Shown piece after piece: positions 23,900 through 30,715 of a stretch of DNA of 64,000 nucleotides. Under the pieces are notes generated by a model. That model worked only from the letters and a program-made list of their open reading frames with translations. It ran no database searches and was not told the origin of the DNA. The stretch's first letter is position 1, and every line of letters begins with the position of its first letter. A program made the translations under genes and the position numbers. The stretch comes from Microbulbifer variabilis (lineage in GTDB: Bacteria > Pseudomonadota > Gammaproteobacteria > Pseudomonadales > Cellvibrionaceae): assembly GCF_020524905.1 (NCBI RefSeq), contig NZ_JAIVKI010000005.1:163929-227928 (forward strand), given 5' to 3'.

Positions 23900-24007
23900 G
23901 GAATCCTGGAAATTTAGAAGCTATGGAGAGGTCGCGAAGGTTATAGGAAATTTTAGGAGCTGTTAACTGGAGCGACAGAAAATGCGCTAAGTTATTGAAT
24001 TCACTGG

Positions 24008-24035
24008 TTGACCCCGGCCAAAGCATTGCTATAAT
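24008..24035 (+). promoter_or_regulatory. promoter of tRNA-Leu
   Basis: TTGACC at 24008-24013, a 16-base spacer and TATAAT at 24030-24035, followed by a GC-rich discriminator (CACGCCC) as in stringently controlled stable-RNA promoters. The predicted start near 24042 leaves a leader of about 36 bases before the tRNA. Confidence 0.75.
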
Positions 24036-24077
24036 CACGCCCTCTTCGCACCGACCCCAAGGTCGAGCAGCGAAAGT

Positions 24078-24164
24078 GCCAGAGTGGTGAAATTGGTAGA
24101 CACAGGGGATTCAAAATCCCCCGCCCTTAAAAGCGTGCCGGTTCGAGTCCGGCCTCTGGTACCA
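24078..24164 (+). tRNA. tRNA-Leu (anticodon CAA)
   Basis: A class II tRNA of 87 bases with encoded CCA. The acceptor stem GCCAGAG pairs with CTCTGGT, the anticodon stem GGGGA/TCCCC encloses TTCAAAA with anticodon CAA, a variable arm follows (CCGCCCTTAAAAGCGTG region), and the T-arm CCGG-TTCGAGT-CCGG is intact. It sits at the boundary between the core queA-tgt-sec block and the AT-rich island. Confidence 0.95.
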
Positions 24165-24171
24165 TCTCTCA

Positions 24172-24206
24172 AACCCGCGTCAGCGCTAGCTTTCGCGGGT
24201 TTTTTA
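24172..24206 (+). terminator. terminator of tRNA-Leu
   Basis: 8-bp stem AACCCGCG (24172-24179) / CGCGGGTT (24194-24201) with a 14-base loop, followed by TTTTT. It lies 7 bases after the CCA end. Confidence 0.85.
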
Positions 24207-24793
24207 ATTTTGGCTTACCTTCCCTTAATTTTGAAGAATGGCGCTTAAAAGCTCCAAAGTGTCCACATTGTGTCCACATAGAAATTTTTTGGCCCGCATT
24301 TGACCCACCTGTGGATCCCGGTTATCCGCCCCCGGCTTAGATGAAACTCTTCTTCACTTCTCTTCAAAACTCTTCAAAGTGTGAAATCCAGTTCTTACCC
24401 TAACCCCGTACCAGCTCAGGCCCTGGCCGCTTGTGTCACTTCATCAACTAAAAGAACGCCCAAAATCGGCAGGCGTGGGGGGGAGTGACCGGCGGCCATT
24501 TTGAGTGATCGAAAAACAATCGAAAGAGGTTGAAGCCGCAAAAAATCCTAAAATTCTTTGGGGGTTCTTCCAGCTTTTATCTCCAAACCTCCGTCAATTA
24601 GGAATGAAAGAAAATGAAAAGGGATACCTCCACATATCCCCCTCCACTGAAGTAGCACTTCCCAACTATTAAGGGCTTCGCAAGCCAACCAAAAAGCATC
24701 ACAATATCTGAGTCTGGGTCAGTACACGGCTCAGCATGCACAGCGGCACTTTCGTACCAAAAAGTAATTGCAACGAACGCTAAGGTCTTTTCT
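24207..24793. other. island left flank, non-coding, with short direct repeat
   Basis: Nearly 590 bases without a supportable gene. A GTGTCCACAT decamer occurs twice, 11 bases apart (24259-24268 and 24270-24279). This is where the 3' end of a tRNA-targeting integrase would be expected, but I find no integrase fragment. A 27-codon minus-strand frame starts at an ATG near 24504; it has no ribosome binding site. Confidence 0.5.
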
Positions 24794-25129
24794 ATGGATA
24801 GAATCCTTTATCACTACACAAATGAAGCCGGTTATTCTGGCATTCTTAAAAGTAAATCCATTCGCCCTTCATTAAAGGCAAACAACCCAAAAGATGCACG
24901 CTTCGGCGCTGGCCAATACCTTAGTGATATAACTCCTGGCAGCAAAAGGCCGGGGCAACTATCTATGATATTTTTTAATATCCCATGGGCGGGGCACCGC
25001 TTCACTCATCACATCAATATTAATGTGAAGGGGCTGAGCGTCATTTATGGGCGAAAGCATGTCCACTTGATACCAAACTTAAAACCCTTGGACATTACCG
25101 AAAGGCTGACCGGCCACGGGAAAAACTAA
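24794..25129 (+). CDS. HYD1-type ADP-ribosyltransferase toxin domain, stand-alone
   Basis: 111 residues with the layout of the Tox-ART-HYD1 domain of polymorphic toxins. There is an opening LYHYTNEAGYSGILKSKSI (His-Tyr motif at residues 7-8), then ARFGAGQYLSDI (about 38-49) and a C-terminal beta-rich part. These elements correspond to the NAD-binding ART fold with an H-Y-[D/E] type triad; the assignment is from motif recall. In known cases the domain is the C-terminal warhead of a long secreted protein. Here it is a complete small cytoplasmic protein with no signal or delivery domain. The next gene starts 13 bases after its stop, and a macrodomain gene follows. It could also be a cassette cut from a larger toxin gene. 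The ATG at 24794 has no strong ribosome binding site. Confidence 0.75.
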   Translation: MDRILYHYTNEAGYSGILKSKSIRPSLKANNPKDARFGAGQYLSDITPGSKRPGQLSMIFFNIPWAGHRFTHHININVKGLSVIYGRKHVHLIPNLKPLDITERLTGHGKN

Positions 25130-25142
25130 ATCGAGGTAACTC

Positions 25143-25424
25143 ATGTCTTCTTATATTTATTCAAAGTGGCATAACAGCCCAGAAAACTGCCCAGTAGAAT
25201 TCTACAGTGAGCTCAACAGCGATCGCTTTGAAACTCGAAAAGTAGAAATATTCAAAGATGGATCACTAGGCTTTGCCTCCCAAAAAGCCTCATCAAAAAC
25301 AACAAGACTCGGAATTGCAGCAGTACCACCTATAGCCGAAATTGCCAATCAGGCCGAGTTTGATATAAAAACCATTACTCCTCAGCAATTTGAAGCCAAA
25401 TGGAAGGAAGCTACAGGAAAGTGA
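25143..25424 (+). CDS. DUF6881 family protein, candidate immunity or antitoxin
   Basis: 93 residues, compact and soluble. The pattern S-Y-I-Y-S-K-W-H near the start, PVEFYSELNSDRFETRKVEIFKDG and the closing ITPQQFEAKWKEA match the DUF6881 family as I remember it, small proteins often next to polymorphic toxin genes. It starts 13 bases after the HYD1 gene with AGGTAAC upstream of the ATG, and its stop overlaps the GTG start of the macrodomain gene (GTGA). An immunity role for the HYD1 enzyme is inference from position. Confidence 0.65.
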   Translation: MSSYIYSKWHNSPENCPVEFYSELNSDRFETRKVEIFKDGSLGFASQKASSKTTRLGIAAVPPIAEIANQAEFDIKTITPQQFEAKWKEATGK

Positions 25425-25897
25425 GCATACATTATGTAAAAGGTGATGCCACCGCCCCTCAAACTGAGGGGCACGCGATTATTACCCATGTATGCAATGA
25501 CTTGGGAAAATGGGGGCGTGGATTTGTATTGGCGATTAGCAAAAGATGGAAAGAACCTGAAAGCCAATACAAAGCTTGGTTTGATGGAAATACAAAACCA
25601 CAACTTGGTGATGTTCAGTTCGTTGCAGTAACTGAAACTCTAACTGTGGCAAACATCATCGGCCAACATGGTGTTCGCTCACCTAGGAACAAAACAGCGC
25701 CTGCACCTGTTCGTTATGATTCAGTTCGAGAGGGCCTTACATTAGTCGCAGATTATGCACTGGAAAAATCAGCATCTGTTCATATGCCTAGAATTGGCTG
25801 CGGGCTTGCGGGCGGAAAATGGGAACAAATAGAACCTATTATAAATACTTCTTTGACATCGAAAGGCATCGAAGTTTTTGTTTATGATTTTGAATAA
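25421..25897 (+). CDS. macrodomain protein (ADP-ribose binding or hydrolase)
   Basis: 158 residues forming one complete macrodomain. HYVKGDAT at the N-terminus is followed by IITHVCND, the phosphate loop GKWGRGFVLAISKRW, NIIGQHG and the second loop MPRIGCGLAGGKW. The last resembles the ALC1/TARG1-type macrodomains that remove ADP-ribose from proteins or nucleic acids. By eye, the TARG1 catalytic Lys and Asp are not kept (Gln and Ala at those places), so binding or a different mechanism is possible. Start is GTG at 25421, overlapping the upstream stop, with AGGAAA just upstream; an in-frame ATG at 25400 lies inside the previous gene. Context suggests it reverses or senses the modification made by the HYD1 enzyme. 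Confidence 0.88.
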   Translation: MSIHYVKGDATAPQTEGHAIITHVCNDLGKWGRGFVLAISKRWKEPESQYKAWFDGNTKPQLGDVQFVAVTETLTVANIIGQHGVRSPRNKTAPAPVRYDSVREGLTLVADYALEKSASVHMPRIGCGLAGGKWEQIEPIINTSLTSKGIEVFVYDFE

Positions 25898-26067
25898 CCT
25901 TTAAATCTAAACAGCAATGAATAAACACTACGATTAAAAACGCAATGATTTAAGAGTGAGTAAAAATCATAACTCTCCCTAACCACAACTACTCCAGCAA
26001 ACTCAGATGAGCGCCCTGCATAGACAACAAAATCCAACGCATTTTTATATAAAAAAAGGGAATGACA

Positions 26068-26879
26068 ATGTCACTAACTGAAGAAGTTAATGAAAAAAGA
26101 AGAGAAATAAGGACTGACGGATACGCAATGTCTATAAGTGAATGGGCATCCTAAAGGATGAAAATTCTAACAACGTAACTCCTCTTACCCTTTCAGGAAC
26201 AAAATATTTACCGAGCTTGGATGGTAAAATGTGGAATAGTCCTGATAACTCAAGTTCCTCTTTCACACAAGAACTTAGACTTATCATAAAAAGGTCTAAA
26301 ATTAATGTTAGCATTATTCTTAAGGAGAGCGATGAGACCTCAAAGTATGACCTATTTCAAAGGTTGAATACTGGAGGAACAGACCTAAGCCCGCAAGAAG
26401 TCAGAAATTGCATTTTAGTAATGTTAAATAAAGAATTTTATACATGGCTTAAGTCATTGGCCTCTTACCCAGCATTTCAAGAGTGTATTTCGCTCAGCGA
26501 TCGACCTATTCAAGAGTCTTATGACCTTGAGCTAGCACTAAGATTTTTGATCTTTTCTTGTATTGATGAGAATGAATTGGATCAACTAGGTGACGTAGGT
26601 ATATTTATTACTGAAAAAATGAGAATAATCGCAACAAATGAAAGCTTTGATCGCACTCAGTGGGAACAATTATTCAAAGAAACATTTGACCTACTTCAAG
26701 GCTCTCTTTCTGAGGAATCTTTCAAGAGATACAGCACTGAGAAAACAAAATTTACGGGCGGCTTTTTACTATCTCAGTATGAAGTAGTTGCCTACGGTAT
26801 TGGTTACAATTTAAATGCTGGAAATTCAATTACCAACATACGTGAAAAAGCTAAAAATATTTGGAGCAATAATCGCTAA
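26068..26879 (+). pseudogene. DUF262 protein gene with internal deletion
   Basis: Two out-of-frame pieces of one gene. Piece one (26068-26154, 28 codons) reads MSLTEEVNEKRREIR...AMSISEW, the usual N-terminus of DUF262 proteins. Piece two (from 26142) starts GILKDENS and continues as the family's middle and C-terminal part, including RLNTGGTDLSPQEVRNCI. The segment that should lie between, with the ParB-like DGQQR catalytic motif (roughly 60 residues), is missing, and the join changes frame. The C-terminal piece could be translated from the ATG at 26142 (245 residues) but would lack the nuclease/NTPase motif. AAGGGA precedes the original start. Its partner HEPN gene follows intact. Confidence 0.8.
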
Positions 26880-26955
26880 ACGGACTGGTCAGGATCTGGG
26901 ATAACTGCCACACGTCGATTACCAAGAATTTTGCCATTCGGCAGAGAGGTTTTTA

Positions 26956-27606
26956 ATGGCGGCAATTAGAACAAAAGAAGATCTCGTTGATCGAATTGGA
27001 CAAGATCATGTCTGGAGATTGAGAGAGATATCAGAACTAAAGAACCTTATCGAAGAACCGTCTGTATCCAACATAAGAAAAAGGGTCCTTTGCCGATCCG
27101 GAATAGCCCTGCTGTATGCACACTGGGAGGGGTTCGTTAAAAAATCAGGGACTTATTTTTTAGAGTATGTTGCCTCACAAAGACACAACATATCTGAACT
27201 TAGGAGCAACTTTATAACTCTTCTTGTTCGAGGAAAAATAGATAAAGCGAGCGACTCAAATAAATACTCAGCGTTCGATGAAGTAACACGCTACACTATT
27301 GAAAATCAATCCACGAGAGCAAAAATACCAATTAAGAACGTTGTTGACACTCAATCCAACCTCTCAACAACTGTTTTAAAAGAAATTATGTGGTGCCTAG
27401 GCTTAAATTATGAGCTGTATGAATCAAAAGAAAAATTAATAGATTTAAAGTTGGTCGGCAGAAGAAATTACGTAGCACATGGCGAGTCAATTGAAATTAA
27501 CACGGAGGATTTTATCGAAATGGCTGATGAAGTACTGGGTCTAATGGGAACCTTCAAAAGTTTACTGGAAAACTCCTGTCTCACTGAGGCATATAAAGCT
27601 GCGTAA
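26956..27606 (+). CDS. HEPN-domain RNase of the MAE_28990 type
   Basis: 216 residues, all helical. The C-terminal motif R170-N-Y-V-A-H175 followed by GES is the R-x4-H catalytic signature of HEPN ribonucleases. The N-terminal GIALLYAHWEGFVKKS is typical of the MAE_28990/MAE_18760-like group, known to pair with DUF262 proteins in predicted defence or toxin-antitoxin modules. AGAGG lies 7 bases before the ATG. The cognate DUF262 gene just upstream is broken, so this RNase appears to be kept without an intact partner. Codon use is AT-rich like its neighbours. Confidence 0.8.
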   Translation: MAAIRTKEDLVDRIGQDHVWRLREISELKNLIEEPSVSNIRKRVLCRSGIALLYAHWEGFVKKSGTYFLEYVASQRHNISELRSNFITLLVRGKIDKASDSNKYSAFDEVTRYTIENQSTRAKIPIKNVVDTQSNLSTTVLKEIMWCLGLNYELYESKEKLIDLKLVGRRNYVAHGESIEINTEDFIEMADEVLGLMGTFKSLLENSCLTEAYKAA

Positions 27607-27614
27607 TATCCGGC

Positions 27615-27659
27615 GAGCGTATACAAAATATTATCTATTCTATCGACATGTATACGCTC
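27615..27659. repeat. 10-bp perfect inverted repeat at convergent gene ends
   Basis: GAGCGTATAC at 27615-27624 and GTATACGCTC at 27650-27659 with a 25-base AT-rich spacer, between the stops of the HEPN gene (plus) and the small phage-type gene (minus). It may be a weak bidirectional terminator or a recombination scar. Confidence 0.5.
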
Positions 27660-27680
27660 CTCATAAAAAGTTTATATAAG

Positions 27681-27950
27681 TTATGAGGCAACCCGTCCAT
27701 GGCATGACAAGACCTTCCTTTCCTCCAACACCCTCCCCAACTTTATTGAATAGCAGACAACCCGCCCTGCCTCAGAATCTAAAATATGCAACCAGCGATA
27801 AAACATCGCCTTTTCTGACTTAGCAATCTCTTCCGCCAGCTCCTTTGCTTTTTCTCTGGTGGGTGCAGCAGCTTTAAAGCTGCTTGCACCGCCATTCAGT
27901 AAATGAACACCACCAACGAAAATTTCAAACCTGTTACTATTTCTTTTCAT
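27681..27950 (-). CDS. small phage-type protein, copy B
   Basis: 89 residues, paralogous to the gene at 28853-29092. They share NRFEIFxxGVHLLNGGA, the KAKELAEEIAKSEKAxFYxWLxILD block and a YSIKxGxVLEER ending. Copy B has about ten extra C-terminal residues. AAGGAGAG lies 6 bases before the ATG. Both copies are preceded by the same upstream element GCTTAAGCCC on the plus strand. It lies 30 bases after the stop of the tail-spike remnant. Function unknown; probably a conserved small gene of a prophage or tailocin. Confidence 0.6.
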   Translation of the reverse strand: MKRNSNRFEIFVGGVHLLNGGASSFKAAAPTREKAKELAEEIAKSEKAMFYRWLHILDSEAGRVVCYSIKLGRVLEERKVLSCHGRVAS

Positions 27951-27980
27951 AACTTCTCTCCTTTTAAGTGTATAACCCGC

Positions 27981-28677
27981 TTAAGCCCGAACCGCGCTAA
28001 GCTGAGATTTCAAACCATCCGTACTACTCTTGTGCCCATTAATTGCCGCCTCTTGGGTTGGCTTTTGCCTATTACCTGGGTGTGGGTGCGTCGCGAGGGT
28101 GCCGGCAGGGGCCGACACTACGCCGATCAAATCCTCTAATACCTTCAGTACATTTAAAGATTCACTACCTAACCAAACTTTGCCGCCGTCTTTTACTTTG
28201 ATGGTTTGGCGAACCTTAGCCACTGACTCGCGAATATTCCCTATTTGCTCTTTTAGGTCGCGGCCCACTGAGTGGTTGAGGTCGCTTGCAGTTGTCAGGT
28301 TTAAATTATCCAGCGCAGACATATTAAAGCTGCCACCAGACAAAAGGCGCAAAGCGCCCAGGGCTTCGACTATTTTTACCCCGGCCACTTCTTCCACGGA
28401 ATGCTCACGGGCTTGGCGGTGCTCGCTGTCACAGCTTGTCTGTATTTCGGCGGACTCAATAATACGGCGCAATGAATTCTCACGAATATCCCCCATGGGT
28501 TTCCCGGCTCCAGTCTGCGCTGGCATCCACCTTTTGCCGCACTGAGTCGCTTTGCTGCCAAAGTAAATCCTCACGGTCGAGGGCTGGAACCCCTACCCCG
28601 CGCGATAACACAGTGCGAATAAAAGGCTGGTCTGGTTGGCCAAGAGTGTAGTAGGTGCTGGATCTAGAAAAGATAAA
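27981..28677 (-). pseudogene. frameshifted, 5'-truncated phage baseplate/tail-spike-like gene
   Basis: The intact frame from 28574 gives 197 residues. Its C-terminal part (KVKDGGKVWLGSESLNVLKVL, then LATHPHPG and a Ser/Gln-rich end) and repeats such as LLSGGSFNMSALDNLNL and TTASDLNHSVGRDLKEQIG resemble the beta-helical tip proteins of contractile phage tails. In another frame, 28677-28496 encodes the preceding part (TYYTLGQPDQPF, ALDREDLLWQQSDSV, ending WSRETHGGYS and a stop). The two join smoothly if one base is removed from the C-run at 28490-28494, which gives ETHGDIREN. A stop lies just before 28680, so the gene is also cut at its 5' end. The phage assignment is by pattern, not by search. 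Confidence 0.6.
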
Positions 28678-28852
28678 GACTTAAAAAAGGACTTATACCA
28701 TGATAAGCAATGCAGAGAACCTCAATCAGCACATAATAAATGAGACTAAATATGAATTTTTACATACTAAGATATCCAAATTTCATTGACTTATCCCCGA
28801 CCCAAAAGATGGCAGAATGCCCTCAGCACAAAAATCCTCTTTATAAAACAAG

Positions 28853-29092
28853 CTATTCCCTTTCCTCTAACACCCCACCTCTCTTTATTGAATACTCGAT
28901 AAATCTTCCGGTCGATATATCAAGAATTTGCAACCATGAATAAAACTCTGCTTTTTCAGATTTAGCAATTTCTTCCGCTAGCTCCATTGCCGCTTCGTCA
29001 GTTGGTGCAGAGCCTCTATAACTTTTTGCACCACCATTCATTAAATGAATCCGCTCAGCAAAAATTGCGAATCGATTGATCTTTCTTCCCAT
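28853..29092 (-). CDS. small phage-type protein, copy A
   Basis: 79 residues, about half identical by eye to the gene at 27681-27950. It shares NRFxIFxxxxHLxNGGA, the AMELAEEIAKSEKAEFYSWLQILD block and the closing YSIKRGGVLEERE. TAGGAGAG lies 6 bases before the ATG. It is the first recognisable gene below the LexA box and the small ORFs at 29.1-29.4 kb, on the same strand. No known domain is recognised. Confidence 0.6.
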   Translation of the reverse strand: MGRKINRFAIFAERIHLMNGGAKSYRGSAPTDEAAMELAEEIAKSEKAEFYSWLQILDISTGRFIEYSIKRGGVLEERE

Positions 29093-29136
29093 GATCTCTC
29101 TCCTAATCGGTAATAACTGCTTAAGCCCTTACATCC

Positions 29137-29286
29137 TTATGCAGGGGCTGCCAACCAATCCATACTACGCTCAACTTCTCGCATCTGCGTCAGGGTCAGC
29201 TCCATCTCTTTGCGCAGATTCACACCTACAGAAACCGAAAAGCTGCGTACGTACTTCGTATAGTTCAGCATACAGATAGCGTACAT
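29137..29286 (-). CDS. possible small ORF below LexA box
   Basis: 49 codons starting at the ATG at 29286: MYAICMLNYTKYVRS, then a helical charged part (KEMELTLTQMREVERSMDW). The frame stays open upstream to about 29364 without another start codon. It may therefore be the second part of a frameshifted gene whose first part is the 21-codon frame at 29297-29362 (MGTRSIIFDGEP). No Shine-Dalgarno sequence is visible. Amphipathic and Met-rich; not recognised. Confidence 0.35.
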   Translation of the reverse strand: MYAICMLNYTKYVRSFSVSVGVNLRKEMELTLTQMREVERSMDWLAAPA

Positions 29287-29296
29287 TGGTCGGTTG

Positions 29297-29362
29297 TCAT
29301 AATCCGACCGATAACGGCATCTGAATAGGCTCTCCGTCGAAAATGATGCTTCTGGTTCCCAT
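29297..29362 (-). CDS. 21-codon ORF directly below LexA box
   Basis: Begins with an ATG at 29362, 18 bases from the edge of the LexA box, and stops at 29297. It could be a leader peptide, or the N-terminus of a protein continued in another frame at 29286. Evidence is position and a clean start only. Confidence 0.3.
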   Translation of the reverse strand: MGTRSIIFDGEPIQMPLSVGL

Positions 29363-29379
29363 GACTAACTCAACCTATA

Positions 29380-29399
29380 TACTGTATATAAATACAGTA
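29380..29399 (-). promoter_or_regulatory. LexA (SOS) box
   Basis: TACTGTATATAAATACAGTA differs from the ideal SOS palindrome TACTGTATATATATACAGTA at one base, with CTG-N10-CAG intact. It lies 18 bases upstream of a minus-strand ATG at 29362. The same stretch offers a TATA-like -10 within or beside the box, so LexA would block the promoter. This implies DNA-damage induction of the minus-strand phage-type genes. Confidence 0.8.
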
Positions 29400-30040
29400 T
29401 AAGATATAGTGTTCCTGGTCTGTCAACCCACAATGGACACAACATCCTTAATGAGGGCTGAATAGACTAAAAATCAATCAGTTATCGCAAATGTAAGCTT
29501 AGAAATTTTTGAGGCTTAAATGAGTCGCTAAAAAGACTGAGATTAGTCAAAATGAGGAAAAATCCGAAAATAAAATCACTGAAATTGACCATTCAGAAAT
29601 CCGACTTTGAACCAACTACTAGCAATTAATGGAGACTGAAATCAATTCAACAATATTCTATTCATTAAAAAGATAACATCATCCAAAAACATAGTTATGA
29701 GCAGCCATACAAAAATGGATTTAATCACTCACTAGCATATCGTGATTTATATTGGCAAATAGATAGCGCTGAACTGATCGATCAGCACAATTATTCAATA
29801 ATTGTAGGAGTTATTCCAAATGTTCGGTTTATACAGCACTGAATTAATGTATCATCACCTTGTCGATGCAGGCTGTCATTCTTAACATCCTGTTTTTATA
29901 ATCCAGAACGTTCAAGATTTAGTATTGACTAACAATTGTCACTTGAAAATCTAAGGCTAGCAACATAAAGTGTCCACCTAAAAAAGTGCACTCAACATCG
30001 CTGTTTTAGCACTAGGCTTTTAAAATTATTGGATTCTCAA
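29400..30040. other. AT-rich intergenic region, no gene seen
   Basis: About 640 bases between the LexA box and the NYN-domain gene. There are stops in all frames and no hairpin with a T-run. The base composition is the most AT-rich of the island. It should contain the NYN gene promoter. Confidence 0.5.
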
Positions 30041-30517
30041 ATGGAAAAGATTGCCATCCTTGTTGACGTACAAAATGTATATTATACCTGCAGGCAAATC
30101 TATAAACGAAACTTTGACTACAATAAGTTTTGGTCTGAGGTAACTAATGGAAGAAAAGTCGTAAAGGCAGTGGCTTACGCCATCGAACGCGGCGATAGAA
30201 AACAGTATGAATTTCAAAATATCTTGAGATCTATTGGCTTTGAAGTACGATTAAAACCTTTTACCCAGCGGTCGGATGGTTCTGCAAAAGGTGATTGGGA
30301 TGTGGGGATAACGATTGATGCCATGGAATATTCAAGCTTGGTAGATACAATAGTTTTGGTTTCAGGTGATGGTGATTTTGATATTCTTGCTCATAAACTC
30401 AGATTAGATCGGGGCAAGAAGGTTGAAGTATATGGCGTACCAGAGTTGACAGCCGCCTCATTGTTTAATGCGTCAAGTGAATTTATTCCAATTGACAATA
30501 AGCTTTTACTCAAATAA
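30041..30517 (+). CDS. NYN-domain (LabA/DUF88-like) predicted RNase
   Basis: 158 residues forming one NYN/PIN-like domain. KIAILVDVQNVYYT carries the first acidic residue and the N-x-Y motif, GDWDVGITIDAME the second acidic cluster, and LVSGDGDFDILAHKL the S-G-D-x-D-F signature; VEVYGVPELTAASL follows. Such proteins are predicted Mg-dependent nucleases of RNA metabolism. ATG at 30041 is taken; a TTG four codons upstream (30029) is possible. It stands alone, with intergenic DNA on both sides. Confidence 0.85.
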   Translation: MEKIAILVDVQNVYYTCRQIYKRNFDYNKFWSEVTNGRKVVKAVAYAIERGDRKQYEFQNILRSIGFEVRLKPFTQRSDGSAKGDWDVGITIDAMEYSSLVDTIVLVSGDGDFDILAHKLRLDRGKKVEVYGVPELTAASLFNASSEFIPIDNKLLLK

Positions 30518-30715
30518 ACATGGGCGAAAAGTAAAATACTTTTGTTTTAGCCACCCATATTGAATCAGATGCTAAGCAGGTTGAACCAATACACTAATCG
30601 CATATTGATATCTCTTTAGGCTCTGAGTAAGAAACCTAGCTAAAGACACTATGTTGCACCCTCTAACAAAACTGTATCCAGATCCCAAAGATCAGCTTTT
30701 GTAACCTCGCAAAGA

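Noticed and set aside
24420..24510. 27-codon minus-strand frame (MAAGHSPPRLPILG...)
   Set aside because: No ribosome binding site and no recognisable similarity; too short to support alone.
28700..28789. 29-codon plus-strand frame with AAAAGG upstream
   Set aside because: Has a fair ribosome binding site but no membrane segment or motif, and ends in decayed phage DNA.
24200..30700. CRISPR array or insertion sequence in the island
   Set aside because: No regularly spaced repeats, no transposase frame and no terminal inverted repeats were seen.
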